DNA of 64,000 bases from Litorilituus sp. (GCA_030754235.1 JASMAS010000060.1:20592-84591), one strand, 5' to 3'; positions 50,066-59,384 are shown, counted from the stretch's first letter. Notes: a model not told the origin generated them from the letters alone. Translations and numbers: made by a program.

Positions 50066-52027
50066 CTATTTAGTTAGGCTTAACATCAATTTATTTAAAC
50101 GTGCCACATAGCTTGCCGGATCTTTTAAGTTACCACGTTCGGCTAACATCGCTTGTTCAAACAATACTTCAACCCACTGATTGAATTTATCATCGTCTTG
50201 TTCATCAGCAACATATTTAACCAATTCATGCTCACCGTTAATTTCAAAAATGGGTAAAGTATCAGGAACATCTTGGCCAACCGATGCCATTAATTTGGCC
50301 ATTTGGCTACTCATGTCATTTTCATCGGCAACAATACAAGCCGGTGAATCAGTTAAACGCTGTGACAATTTAACGTCTTTGACTTTTTCTTTTAATACCT
50401 CTTTGATGCGAGAAACAACAGAATCAAACTCTTTTTCAAGTTTTTCTTGAGCTTCTTTGCTTTGTGCATCATCCATGTCACCTAAGTCTAAACCACCACG
50501 AGTTACCGATTGAAGTTGCTTGCCGTCAAACTCATTTAAATGACTAACCAACCATTCATCAATTCTGTCTGACATCAATAACACTTCAATGCCTTTTTTG
50601 CGGAATACTTCTAAATGAGGGCTGTTTTTAGCCGCAGCAAAACTATCAGCAACCACATAGTAAATCTTTTCTTGCCCTTCTTTCATACGCTCAATATAAG
50701 AGGCTAAAGAAACATGTTGAATAGCACTATCATCATTGGTAGAGGCAAAGCGTAAAAGACCAGAAATTTGCTCTTTATTTGCCATGTCTTCTGCAGGGCC
50801 TTCTTTTAATACTTGACCAAACTCATCCCAAAAACCTTGATATTTTTCAGCATCTTTTTTGCCCATTTTCTCAAGCATTTTTAACACTCGTTTAGTACAA
50901 CCTTTACGAATAGCTTGCGTGACTTTGTTATCTTGTAAAATTTCACGAGAAACATTTAATGGTAAATCATTTGAGTCGAGCAAACCTTTTACAAAACGTA
51001 GGTAAGTAGGCATAAATTGTTCAGCGTCATCCATGATGAATACACGTTGTACATATAATTTTAAGCCATGTTGTTTTTCGCGGTTATACATATCAAATGG
51101 CGCTTTTGAAGGCACATACAAAAGCGAAGTGTATTCAGTTTTACCTTCTACCTTGTTGTGCTCCCACAATAACGGATCACCAAAGTCGTGAGATACGTGC
51201 TTATAAAATTCTTTATATTCATCTGCTGAAATATCGGCTTTTTCACGGGTCCATAACGCGGTCGCTTTGTTTATCGCTTCCCACTTAGCTGGCTCAACAT
51301 CACGTGCTTCAATTGCAGGGGTTGTTACATTACCTTCTTCATCTTTTACTTCAGCGACCGCTTCAACAGCAGGCACTTCAGGCGTTAACATTTCAACAGA
51401 TACTGAGATATGATCAGAATATTTAGTGACAATAGACTTTAAACGCCAGTCATCAGCATATTCACTTTCATCTTCTTTTAAATGAAGAATGATATCAGTA
51501 CCACGGTTAGTTTTGTCAATTTGCGCCGTAGTAAACTCACCTTCACCTGCACTCACCCACTCAACACCTTCAGAGGCATTCTCGCCAGCACGACGACTGC
51601 GAACAGTGACTTTATCTGCGACAATAAAAGCAGAGTAAAAACCAACACCAAATTGACCGATTAACTGTGAATCAGCGGCTTGGTCACCTGATAGCTGAGA
51701 GAAAAACTCAGCGGTGCCTGATTTAGCAATAGTACCTAGATGCTCAATCACGTCATCGTGATTCATGCCAATACCATTATCAGAAATAGTCACAGTGTTG
51801 CTGTCTTTATCACAACTAACACGAACTCTTAAATCACCGTCACCTTCAAATAAATCAGCATTTGATAGTGCTTTAAAACGTAGCTTATCTGAGGCATCAG
51901 CAGCGTTTGAGACTAATTCACGTAAAAAAATCTCTTTATTTGAATAAAGAGAGTGGATCATTAGTTGAAGTATCTTAGCGTTGTCTGACGCAAACGCATG
52001 AATTTTAGGTTTTTTTTCAGTTGTCAT
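50066..52027 (-). CDS. htpG: Molecular chaperone HtpG (Hsp90)
   Basis: The 653-residue Hsp90 has the N-terminal ATPase ([39 protein letters not shown]), the middle domain ([22 protein letters not shown]) and the C-terminal dimerisation domain. E. coli HtpG is about 624 residues; the extra length is largely an Ala/Glu/Val-rich insert in the charged linker around [20 protein letters not shown]. It assists late protein folding under stress. Confidence 0.97.
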   Translation of the reverse strand: MTTEKKPKIHAFASDNAKILQLMIHSLYSNKEIFLRELVSNAADASDKLRFKALSNADLFEGDGDLRVRVSCDKDSNTVTISDNGIGMNHDDVIEHLGTIAKSGTAEFFSQLSGDQAADSQLIGQFGVGFYSAFIVADKVTVRSRRAGENASEGVEWVSAGEGEFTTAQIDKTNRGTDIILHLKEDESEYADDWRLKSIVTKYSDHISVSVEMLTPEVPAVEAVAEVKDEEGNVTTPAIEARDVEPAKWEAINKATALWTREKADISADEYKEFYKHVSHDFGDPLLWEHNKVEGKTEYTSLLYVPSKAPFDMYNREKQHGLKLYVQRVFIMDDAEQFMPTYLRFVKGLLDSNDLPLNVSREILQDNKVTQAIRKGCTKRVLKMLEKMGKKDAEKYQGFWDEFGQVLKEGPAEDMANKEQISGLLRFASTNDDSAIQHVSLASYIERMKEGQEKIYYVVADSFAAAKNSPHLEVFRKKGIEVLLMSDRIDEWLVSHLNEFDGKQLQSVTRGGLDLGDMDDAQSKEAQEKLEKEFDSVVSRIKEVLKEKVKDVKLSQRLTDSPACIVADENDMSSQMAKLMASVGQDVPDTLPIFEINGEHELVKYVADEQDDDKFNQWVEVLFEQAMLAERGNLKDPASYVARLNKLMLSLTK

Positions 52028-52503
52028 TTAAAATAATCCTGCTTGTTTTTACAATTTGGTAAATAATTTGTTAAATAACCCGATTGATTAACGCGAGTTA
52101 AAACACTGCTTAGTTATTTGAGGTTAGATTGTTTTTTTTCAAGGGGGAACGTACAGAAAAAATTAAATTTATTGAATCAGCACTTGAAGAGGCAAAGCCT
52201 GGCGCGCGTTACAAATTAAGTTATCACAAAAAAATGAACAAGTAGATTTCACTAATGAATAGTGCTGAGAATATTTTTATTCCTTGTTATAAAGATACTC
52301 AATCTAAAAATTAACTTTTGGTTGTTGACCAGAGGACGTTCATATAAGTTGGCTGGTTCCGCTCTACTTCACATTTTAGCCAACTACAATTCCCCCTTAA
52401 CAAGGCAAGAAAGTTTAAGCTTAGTCTAAAAAAAGCTCTTATATATTTTCGCCTATAGCTCATTATTTAATGGCAATCACGATTAAAATCTTATGATTTA
52501 AGG
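52028..52503. other. Gap between recR and htpG
   Basis: The first 100 bases upstream of htpG probably hold its promoter, but no clear heat-shock promoter was identified. On the plus strand there is one small frame (52129-52245, listed separately). A 7-base inverted repeat (GTTGGCT / AGCCAAC) lies at about 52350-52386. The rest shows no coding or RNA-gene signal that I can support. Confidence 0.4.
52129..52245 (+). CDS. Possible small ORF, 38 codons, upstream of htpG
   Basis: TTG 52129 has GAGG five bases upstream and opens a 38-residue frame (MFFFKGERTEKIKF...) ending YHKKMNK, charged and helix-like after a short Phe run coded by eight T residues. I do not recognise it. It may be a real small protein, or the tail of a gene lost in the rearrangement next to recR. 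Confidence 0.3.
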   Translation: MFFFKGERTEKIKFIESALEEAKPGARYKLSYHKKMNK

Positions 52504-53109
52504 CTAAAAGTCATAACTCTTTCGCCCTGATAGTGCATGAGATAACGTATTACCATCAACATATTCTAATTCTCCTCCCACAGGAACGCCATGGGCAATA
52601 CGCGAAATATTGACTTGATATTGTTGAGCTAACTCGGCAATAAAATGCGCAGTAGCTTCACCTTCTACGGTTGGGTTAGTCGCGAGGATCACTTCATTAA
52701 ATTGACCACTGGCAAATTGTTTCGCTAACTTATCTAAGCCAAGATCATCGGGACCTATACCATCAATAGGCGATAAATGTCCCATTAAAATAAAGTAGCG
52801 TCCATTAAACTCCCCTGTTTGCTCAATAGCTATCACATCACCCGGGCTTTCCACAATGCATAAGCTTGTCGCCACTTGTCGTTTTGGGCTTTGGCAAATT
52901 TCACATAAATCATCTTCAGTAAAATTACGACATTGTTGACAGTGGCCAATATCTGTCATGGCAGTGGCTAACGAAGAGGCCAATTGGCTACCGCCACGTC
53001 GATTGCGCTCTAGTAAGTGAAATGCCATACGCTGAGCAGACTTTGCGCCAACACCGGGTAAACATTTTAATGAGTCGATAAGCTCTTGTACTAATGGGCT
53101 AAATTTCAT
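52504..53109 (-). CDS. recR: Recombination protein RecR
   Basis: The 201-residue protein has the HhH segment ([20 protein letters not shown]), a four-Cys zinc finger ([16 protein letters not shown]) and the Toprim domain ([17 protein letters not shown]...[16 protein letters not shown]). It loads RecA with RecO. It normally follows dnaX-ybaB; those genes are not upstream here. Confidence 0.97.
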   Translation of the reverse strand: MKFSPLVQELIDSLKCLPGVGAKSAQRMAFHLLERNRRGGSQLASSLATAMTDIGHCQQCRNFTEDDLCEICQSPKRQVATSLCIVESPGDVIAIEQTGEFNGRYFILMGHLSPIDGIGPDDLGLDKLAKQFASGQFNEVILATNPTVEGEATAHFIAELAQQYQVNISRIAHGVPVGGELEYVDGNTLSHALSGRKSYDF

Positions 53110-53410
53110 AATGAAGATGACTTTCAGTAATATTTAAAAGAGGAGTTTATATTAATTTCACACGCAACAATAGCGTTGTACTCGCTAAGCCGTGTTAAAA
53201 ATACATTAATGACTTTGAAGTATAGAATTTCTTCATTTACCTTTGATAACTAGGCCAAACAATGCTGACGTTACGTATAAAGTTAAAGGGTTCATTTTGA
53301 TAAACTAACAAGACAATACAGGAACGCCGTGCAAAAATTGCATAATTTTCAATGGGCATTGTTTTTGCGTTACTGCTCTTCACTAATTTTTATACAAAAG
53401 GATAAATTTA
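53110..53410. other. Gap between the spondin-operon kinase and recR
   Basis: No gene was found. Minus-strand sequence just before recR should carry its promoter. A short palindrome TGCAAAAATTGCA lies near 53328-53341. No strong terminator for the kinase operon was recognised. The gap marks the junction where dnaX-ybaB would be expected. Confidence 0.4.
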
Positions 53411-54892
53411 TCATGATGTGATTACCGCTTTTAAATGAAAAGTAAATCGACTACCTTGCCCTAAGCAACTTGTTACCTTAATATCAGAATTAAGTATCAC
53501 AGATAACTTTTTACATATTGCCAAGCCTAACCCTGCGTGTTTTTGTTTATCTTCTGTGGCATTACTTGCTCTATATCTGGCATCAAAAATATAGGCTATG
53601 TCATCTTGGCTAATGCCTGAGCCATTATCTGTTACGGCGACTATAATTTTATCTTGCGCTTGTGTTACTTCTAATGAAATCTCACCATTATCGGGTGTAT
53701 GACGTAATGCATTATCAATTAAATTGCTTAAAATACGCTCTATTTTGGCAATATCAGAATACACTAAATGACTGCACTGTTTAGGTTTTAATGACAGGGT
53801 AATATTCTTATCACTAGCTTTTAAAGAAAACTTCGCCACAATATCGTGAATTAATTCACCAATAGGAAAGGTTTCCAAATTAATTGATACCTGGCCATCT
53901 TCAAGATGGGCTAATTCAAAAATTTGATCTATTAACTGTTTTAGTTGGCAGGCATTTTTTAATACGGTGTTTAAATAAATCTTTTGCTCTGTGATGGATA
54001 AGTTGTCGTTTTTTATTACCATAGTTTCGACATAACCTTGAATTGCCGCAAGTGGCGTGCGTAAATCATGAGATAAATGTGCTAACAGTTCTTTGCGAAT
54101 TCTCTCATTTTCTGAAAGCCGAGTAAATTGTTCATTAATAATGTCGACCATCTCGGTAAATGTATGCCCTAACAGTTGTACTTCATTTTGGTTGTTGTTT
54201 TGCCATTGGGTTAGGGTAAGCTCAGTTCGGGTAAATTTACTGGCCTTTATTTTTTCCATATCAGCAACTAAAGCACAAATTGGTTTGGTAAAAAAACGAA
54301 ACAACACCAACAGTAACAGTAAGACTAAAAATAACGAAGCAAGAACAATGCCTGCGAATTGCTGAAATAGTTGATCTGTATTGACGCGTTCCAACACCGA
54401 ATCATAGATTTCGCCACCGATTATCACGTATAAATACCCTTGTAGCTGCTCATTATTAAAAATTGGTGCTACAGAAAAAATTTTTTTTCCTGTATGACTT
54501 TTTGGATCATCACCATAAACTGGTGTATTTTGAGGTTTACTGATAAAGCTTACTAAGGGCGTTAAGTCAACAGACTTTCGTTTGATTTTTTCTGGTTTAG
54601 CCGAATAAGTTAAAATATTACCGGTTGGATCTAGGTAATAAAACTCGAAAGCTGGCCCTAATACCATTAAAGTATGAAATAAATTTTCTAACGCAGGTTT
54701 GTCATATACCCCATCTTTTAATAACGGGTTATCTTGTGCTAAATGTGCGGCTAACTGCATATGCAACTGTTGCTCCGCTTGATGTCTTGAATGCCCAGCT
54801 AAATTATCGCTATACCAAAACAGTAAACATACGATGGCAATAAAAGCTAAGGAAACGCTAATAGCTAAACGTTGATATAAAGAGCGTTTCAT
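53411..54892 (-). CDS. OmpR-class sensor histidine kinase of the spondin operon
   Basis: The 493-residue protein has membrane segment 1 (about 8-28), a periplasmic sensor of about 145 residues with a PAS/Cache-like look (FEFYYLDPTGNILTYSA), membrane segment 2 (about 178-201), HAMP, HisKA (LLAHLSHDLRTPLAAIQG, His about 275) and HATPase (NLIDNALRHTPDNG, GLGLAICKKL). It is last in the operon spondin-spondin-regulator-kinase, overlapping the regulator by one base. The signal is unknown. Confidence 0.92.
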   Translation of the reverse strand: MKRSLYQRLAISVSLAFIAIVCLLFWYSDNLAGHSRHQAEQQLHMQLAAHLAQDNPLLKDGVYDKPALENLFHTLMVLGPAFEFYYLDPTGNILTYSAKPEKIKRKSVDLTPLVSFISKPQNTPVYGDDPKSHTGKKIFSVAPIFNNEQLQGYLYVIIGGEIYDSVLERVNTDQLFQQFAGIVLASLFLVLLLLLVLFRFFTKPICALVADMEKIKASKFTRTELTLTQWQNNNQNEVQLLGHTFTEMVDIINEQFTRLSENERIRKELLAHLSHDLRTPLAAIQGYVETMVIKNDNLSITEQKIYLNTVLKNACQLKQLIDQIFELAHLEDGQVSINLETFPIGELIHDIVAKFSLKASDKNITLSLKPKQCSHLVYSDIAKIERILSNLIDNALRHTPDNGEISLEVTQAQDKIIVAVTDNGSGISQDDIAYIFDARYRASNATEDKQKHAGLGLAICKKLSVILNSDIKVTSCLGQGSRFTFHLKAVITS

Positions 54893-55728
54893 TAACTCAC
54901 CCCTGCAGAATTTAATTTATAGCCAACCCCCCACACTGTTTGAATAATTATTGGGTTCGCCGTGTCTCTCTCTAATTTATTACGTAAACGATTTATATGT
55001 GAATTTACCGTATGTTCATAACCACAGTGGTGATATCCCCAAACAGAATCGAGTAACTGGCTTCGAGAAAAAACTTGATCAGGATGGCTGCTCAAGTAGC
55101 TGAGTAGTTCAAATTCAGTAGAAGTCAGCTCAATAGTATTTTCTTTATACTTCACTTGATGATAAACGTGATCTATTATAAGTTTTCCTACACACGTTGC
55201 CCGGCTACTTTCGACTCTCGTTTCTTGCTGACGGCTATTTGCTTGGTAACTATCATGATGAAGTAAGCCATTAGTCAGTTGAGTATGCCTTGTGTCTTCA
55301 CTTGCTAAACGCGCATTTATCAATGAAGCCTGAGTAGATTGCTCAATGCAGTGAACTCTTCTTAACTGTGCCCTAACACGAGCTTGAAGTTCTCGTATAC
55401 TAAAAGGTTTAGTCATATAATCGTCTGCCCCAAGCTCAAGGCCTAAAACACGATCGGTTTCTGAAATACGCGACGTTAGCATAAGTATCGCTTGTAATGG
55501 TTTTAGGCTACGCAGTTGCCGGCAAATATCTAAACCGTTAATACGAGGCAGCATAATATCGAGTATCACTAAACTATAGTCATTATTTAACGCAAGTTGC
55601 ATTCCTTGTTCGCCATCATTGCAAATCTCGGTATGTAAATCTAACTCGGTTAAATGTACTTGAATTAACTCAGCGATGTCTCTTTCATCTTCAATAATAA
55701 GTATTGACTCTTTTAGTTTATTATTCAT
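54892..55728 (-). CDS. OmpR/PhoB-type response regulator of the spondin operon
   Basis: The protein has a receiver domain (ILIIEDERDIAELI, Asp about 57 in LVILDIMLPRINGLD, MTKPFSIRELQARV) and a winged-helix DNA-binding domain (ELTSTEFELLSYLSSHPDQVFSRSQLLDSVWG...HINRLRNKLE...VWGVGYKL). At 278 residues it is longer than the usual 230 because of a polar linker of about 60 residues rich in Ser, Gln and His. Three 11-bp-spaced repeats at 57275-57303 are a likely binding site. Confidence 0.93.
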   Translation of the reverse strand: MNNKLKESILIIEDERDIAELIQVHLTELDLHTEICNDGEQGMQLALNNDYSLVILDIMLPRINGLDICRQLRSLKPLQAILMLTSRISETDRVLGLELGADDYMTKPFSIRELQARVRAQLRRVHCIEQSTQASLINARLASEDTRHTQLTNGLLHHDSYQANSRQQETRVESSRATCVGKLIIDHVYHQVKYKENTIELTSTEFELLSYLSSHPDQVFSRSQLLDSVWGYHHCGYEHTVNSHINRLRNKLERDTANPIIIQTVWGVGYKLNSAGVS

Positions 55729-55763
55729 AAGCTCTGGCCAACAAGTTGACCAGAGGCAACCTG

Positions 55764-56483
55764 TTATTTCGTCCGCGTTATTGTTAATTTTATGCTCGGG
55801 TTATCAAATCGATGCACTTGCGTTAACACCGAATTGCTTAACCCATCATCTTGGCTAACAACACCAGGATGCATCGCAACAAGATCAATATCATCACGAA
55901 GTGCATCAAACCCTGTGCCACCATCTGCTGGCCCTGGTATCGTGCCTATAGATTCACTATTTTTTTCTGTACCGGCGTCATAAACAGGCAAAGTCCATGA
56001 CTGAGGTGAATCTACAACCAGAGAAGCTAGCTCTAATCCAGTAAGACCGGAGAAAGCATCATTTGTATTCACCAACATGGTAGCAACGGTTAAATGAGTT
56101 GCCATTGTCTCTGTGGTTGTGATACTGACTGTTTCTGTTAAACCGGGCGCCAAAGGGGCTTGAGTTGAACTTGACGTTACGACACCGTCAAGGTTTATTA
56201 AACTTGAATTATCACCACCTTCTGCAAGCATTTCAATAGCTGTCGAGGCCGACATACCTACTTGCCACATTTTAGTATTACCATGTAAGGTAACCGTTAT
56301 CGGTGACAATGGTTGACCATAAGTTAAATTAGTAACAGTAACCTCATAACCATATTCCATTACCGGTGATGGTGTACTGGTCATCGAGTCATTATTGTCA
56401 TCATTGCCACAGGCAGTCAGTGTAATCGATACAATGGCTACTAGTGTCAATTGAAATACATTAAGTTTATTTATTAACATCAT
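55764..56483 (-). CDS. Spondin-domain lipoprotein
   Basis: The 239-residue protein has a lipoprotein signal (TLVAIVSITLTACGNDD), an Asp/Asn/Ser/Thr-rich spacer, then a Spondin_N-like domain: YEVTVTNLTYGQPLSPITVTLH, GMSASTAIEMLAEGGD, and VYDAGTEKNSESIGTIPGP. It is a paralogue of the next upstream gene (both have VTNLT...G..SPI, AEGGD and DAGTE). Exposed at the outer membrane or periplasmic. The bacterial role of spondin domains is unknown; adhesion or surface binding is only a guess. Confidence 0.85.
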   Translation of the reverse strand: MMLINKLNVFQLTLVAIVSITLTACGNDDNNDSMTSTPSPVMEYGYEVTVTNLTYGQPLSPITVTLHGNTKMWQVGMSASTAIEMLAEGGDNSSLINLDGVVTSSSTQAPLAPGLTETVSITTTETMATHLTVATMLVNTNDAFSGLTGLELASLVVDSPQSWTLPVYDAGTEKNSESIGTIPGPADGGTGFDALRDDIDLVAMHPGVVSQDDGLSNSVLTQVHRFDNPSIKLTITRTK

Positions 56484-56491
56484 AGTACCCT

Positions 56492-57193
56492 CTACTTAAC
56501 TACAACAGTTAATTTTGCTACGGGATTTAACCAGCGCTGTACACTATTATTAATGTCACTTTTACCAGCCATCATGTCACTGTCACCTAAATTACCACGA
56601 TGTATGTGAACATAAGTGTTTTCTTCTACCATGGTTACACCTGTACCATTAGTACCAATTAAACCCTGTAGCGGAGGTGGTACTGGCATGCCAGACTCTC
56701 CTGGAACACCGCTGCCGCGTACTTCATCATTTGCTTCAGTACCTGCATCATAGGCATTAACATAAGCAGTATAAGTGCCAGATTCTTGAGGAATCACCCA
56801 GCGATTAACGCCAACAAAACCATCATTTGACGGCAATATCATCGCAGAAAATGACAAATACATATTGGCATCATCATTGGTTAGCATGAAGTTTGTTGAC
56901 ATTGTTGGTGCCAGTAAACCCATCGCAGGATTCTCAATCGTATTGGCGTTTCCATTGGTTAAAACGCTGACCAGACCTGAAACATCACCACCTTCTGCCA
57001 GGGCAGTTAATTCACTAGATGCCATCTCACCTGCAGAAAAAATTTGCACATCACCAGTGTGAGCTGCTGCAATAATAGGAGTAAAGTAAAGTCCTTGTGT
57101 TAAATTGGTAATAGTAATATCGAGCTCTTTTGCCATTACTGAAGAGCTTACTGCTAACAAAGTAAATGTGTGTATTAGTGTTTTAATTTTCAT
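56492..57193 (-). CDS. Secreted spondin-domain protein
   Basis: The 233-residue protein has a type I signal peptide (MKIKTLIHTFTLLAVSSSVMA) and a Spondin_N-like domain (LDITITNLTQGLYFTPIIAAAH, ASSELTALAEGGDVSGL, NAYDAGTEANDEVRGSGVPG, YVHIHRG near the end). It has a strong ribosome site (AGGAAGGAAAA) and is first in a four-gene operon, eight bases before the lipoprotein paralogue. A purine-rich leader separates it from the 11-bp repeats. Confidence 0.87.
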   Translation of the reverse strand: MKIKTLIHTFTLLAVSSSVMAKELDITITNLTQGLYFTPIIAAAHTGDVQIFSAGEMASSELTALAEGGDVSGLVSVLTNGNANTIENPAMGLLAPTMSTNFMLTNDDANMYLSFSAMILPSNDGFVGVNRWVIPQESGTYTAYVNAYDAGTEANDEVRGSGVPGESGMPVPPPLQGLIGTNGTGVTMVEENTYVHIHRGNLGDSDMMAGKSDINNSVQRWLNPVAKLTVVVK

Positions 57194-57274
57194 GCTGTTT
57201 TCCTTCCTCTTAAATTAGTCATAGCAAGTATGAGAAGAAGTTATTGCAGAGTATTCACGTAAAAATCATCTATT

Positions 57275-57303
57275 TATCACATGTGTATCACAAATGTATC
57301 ACA
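57275..57303 (-). promoter_or_regulatory. Triple 11-bp direct repeat upstream of the spondin operon
   Basis: TATCACA occurs at 57275, 57286 and 57297, exactly 11 bases apart (TGTGATA on the operon strand). OmpR/PhoB-type regulators bind tandem repeats with this spacing. The repeats lie about 82 bases before the first spondin start, a suitable place for activation. The operon-encoded OmpR-type regulator is the obvious candidate. Repeats seen; binding inferred. Confidence 0.72.
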
Positions 57304-57386
57304 AGGGAATGGGTAGGTTTATTGATAAGCTAGTACAGCTTTTTATATGACTGCTTTAGAGCTTTCACCGCAACACTCATATAATT

Positions 57387-57710
57387 CTAGCGAGTGAAAA
57401 AATATCCCAAAAAAACACTCCAAGACACTAGCAGTAAAAACCAAGGAAGTTTATTTACTTTATCTGGCTTAGGTAATATTGATGTAGACTCTTGTTGAGG
57501 AAAAGTATTCGCTTTATCGCGCTTTTTACGTAGTTTATCTCGTTCGCGCATTTTCACTTTCTGTTGTTTTTTATACTGAGCAATGCCCTTTTCAATCCCA
57601 GCAGCAATGACTTTAGTTTGCGCTTTAGTTTGGCCTTTTTTTTGGGTGCCCTTGGCAATAATTGATGCTTGATTTTGCGTTTCACTTGAAACATTTTTAA
57701 TTGTCGACAT
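57387..57710 (-). CDS. DUF2956 family protein
   Basis: The 107-residue protein has the family pattern SSETQNQASIIAKGTQKKGQTKAQTKVIAAGIEKGIAQYKKQQK, a basic Lys/Arg-rich middle and one C-terminal membrane segment (LPWFLLLVSWSVFLGYFF). Function unknown; it is common in Alteromonadales and Vibrionales. Its start overlaps the end of the gph pseudogene by 14 bases. Confidence 0.88.
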   Translation of the reverse strand: MSTIKNVSSETQNQASIIAKGTQKKGQTKAQTKVIAAGIEKGIAQYKKQQKVKMRERDKLRKKRDKANTFPQQESTSILPKPDKVNKLPWFLLLVSWSVFLGYFFTR

Positions 57711-58421
57711 AAATATTCTTAGCCCTTTCTGGCAAAAATTGAGCTATAAGGCAATCAAGTAGTCGCTTAAATTCGCTGGTAACAAAGTCAGTGTTATAAC
57801 AAGCAATATCTTCGCCATAATTATAGCCATATGTTAGACCAACACATTGTATATTAGCCCGCTTAGCCGCGACAATAGCATTTTTTGACTCACCAATCAT
57901 TAAACAATACGCTAGTTCAATGCTTAGTTGTTCACTTAAATGTAATAAGGGTTGTGGAGTGGGTTTGTTGGTGCTCAGACTATCGCCACCTAATACTTAC
58001 TCAAATAAACCATTTAATCCTAGTTTTTATAAAATTAGTACTAATAAACCCAAGAGGTTTATTAGTACTGATAGCTAATCTATCCCCCGATGATTTTAAT
58101 GTTTCAAGTACACTGGGCTAGCCTACTGTCGACACAAACAAGCTCTCGATAAAACGCTAGAAAAGTATTAAGTGCTAGGCTAAGTAATTCAGGATAATAA
58201 CTGGGAGCAAATTAAGTTTTGTTATTGCTGCCATCAGCTAATGCTCGTTCTACCAGTACCTAAGCACCATTACCCACCCTGCCTCGTATTTATTACTCAG
58301 AAAATTCATCACGCGCCAAACTAATGAGTATTTTATTAATTGCATTGGCAAGATCAGGAACGCTATCAATTAAGGTTCCATCAAGATCAAATATCAGTAA
58401 CTTTTTATCCGTAAGCTTCAA
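57697..58421 (-). pseudogene. gph: Decayed phosphoglycolate phosphatase (gph)
   Basis: Pieces of a HAD phosphatase lie in order in different frames on the minus strand: LLIFDLDGTLIDSVPDLANAI (motif I, start near TTG 58421) ending at a stop; VGNGA-stop-VLVERALADGS; LAISTNKPLGFISTN (motif II); LGGDSLSTNKPTPQPLL; and MIGESKNAIVAAKRANIQCVGLTYGYNYGE (motif III and end). Several frameshifts and stops separate them, so the gene is dead. A frame of 67 codons at the 3' end (57697-57900) is only the last piece. The Asp of the motif III GDS is Glu here. Confidence 0.85.
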
Positions 58422-58638
58422 ACAAATAAACCCTACAAAAAATAATAACTGCAATTATATCAGAGCAGAACCGCTAACTCAGATCATAACGGGTTCTCAC
58501 ACTAAATTCAGTGCTATTTAGTGTTATGTCCACCTTGGTAATATGGTAATGGTTGAAGCTCAAACAGCGCTATATTGGTAAGAAATTACTATTTCATGCT
58601 TGCTCTCTTCACACTGTTTAAGTATCCTACACAAACTA

Positions 58639-58668
58639 TGACCAACGGTCACAAAACGACCACAGGTC
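58639..58668 (+). promoter_or_regulatory. Tandem palindromic operator of the TetR-RND operon
   Basis: TGACC-AAC-GGTCA (58639-58651) is a perfect palindrome, and GACC-ACA-GGTC (58658-58668) repeats its core 18 bases further on. They lie 42-71 bases upstream of the preferred TetR start. Two sites on nearly the same DNA face fit cooperative TetR-type autorepression. Inference from sequence and position. Confidence 0.7.
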
Positions 58669-58709
58669 TAGGCATGACTGATTTTTTCGCCGAAAGACTA
58701 GGGCTAGTA

Positions 58710-59384
58710 ATGACTGAAACAAGAAAAGAGCGTGAATTTAGATTGCGTGAAAAAGAAATTTTAGACACCGCTATATCACTGTTTAACCAGTATGGGCTCG
58801 ACAAAGTAACAGTAGCTGATATTGCCAAAGCTACTGACATAGGCAAAGGCACAATATATAAACACTTTGTTAGTAAAGACGTTATCTTGGCAAGAATTGC
58901 CAATGATTTTTCGTTAACCGTGCTTAAGGATGTTAAAGCCATTGATGCAACGAAGTCATGCACCTGTCAAATGCGAGACATGTTTGAATTTAGCTTCAAA
59001 GCACACGTTCAATGTCCACTAATGAGTGAAATTTCTCGCCTTTATCATCAACCGAGTTTCCTTGAGCGATTACCACAAGAGTCTCAACGATTTTGTATGG
59101 ATATCGAACAAGAATATTTTGTTATTCTCAATCGTATTTGTGAAAAAGGAAAACAAAATAATGAACTACCTAACTTACCAGTAGATGAACTTATTTTAGG
59201 TGCTCACGCCACATACTTAGGTGCATTAGAGATGCTACAGAGCCAAAATCATAAGTGCTTTACCAATACACCACAAATTTCACAGCAACGTTTTGTTGAC
59301 ATTATCATTAATTACACAATGAATGGGCTATTTGGCCAGAGCTTTAATAACCTTCAATCAGCCTCAGGAGAAAATCATGAATAA
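58710..59384 (+). CDS. TetR-family regulator of the RND efflux operon
   Basis: The start at ATG 58710 has AGGG six bases upstream; the frame is open back to 58575, but that would code through the operator. The 224-residue protein has the TetR HTH (ILDTAISLFNQYGLDKVTVADIAKATDIGKGTIYKHFVSKD) and a divergent C-terminal ligand domain containing several Cys. It is first in the operon and overlaps the fusion-protein gene by eight bases, so it is likely an autorepressor of the pump. Confidence 0.9.
   Translation: MTETRKEREFRLREKEILDTAISLFNQYGLDKVTVADIAKATDIGKGTIYKHFVSKDVILARIANDFSLTVLKDVKAIDATKSCTCQMRDMFEFSFKAHVQCPLMSEISRLYHQPSFLERLPQESQRFCMDIEQEYFVILNRICEKGKQNNELPNLPVDELILGAHATYLGALEMLQSQNHKCFTNTPQISQQRFVDIIINYTMNGLFGQSFNNLQSASGENHE

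Noticed and set aside
57885..58121. Plus-strand frame inside the gph region
   Set aside because: The minus strand contains ordered gph motifs; the plus-strand frame is open only because the pseudogene is AT-rich.
58575..58709. Longer N-terminus for the TetR regulator of the efflux operon
   Set aside because: It would code through the tandem palindromic operator; ATG 58710 has a proper ribosome site and gives a normal TetR start.
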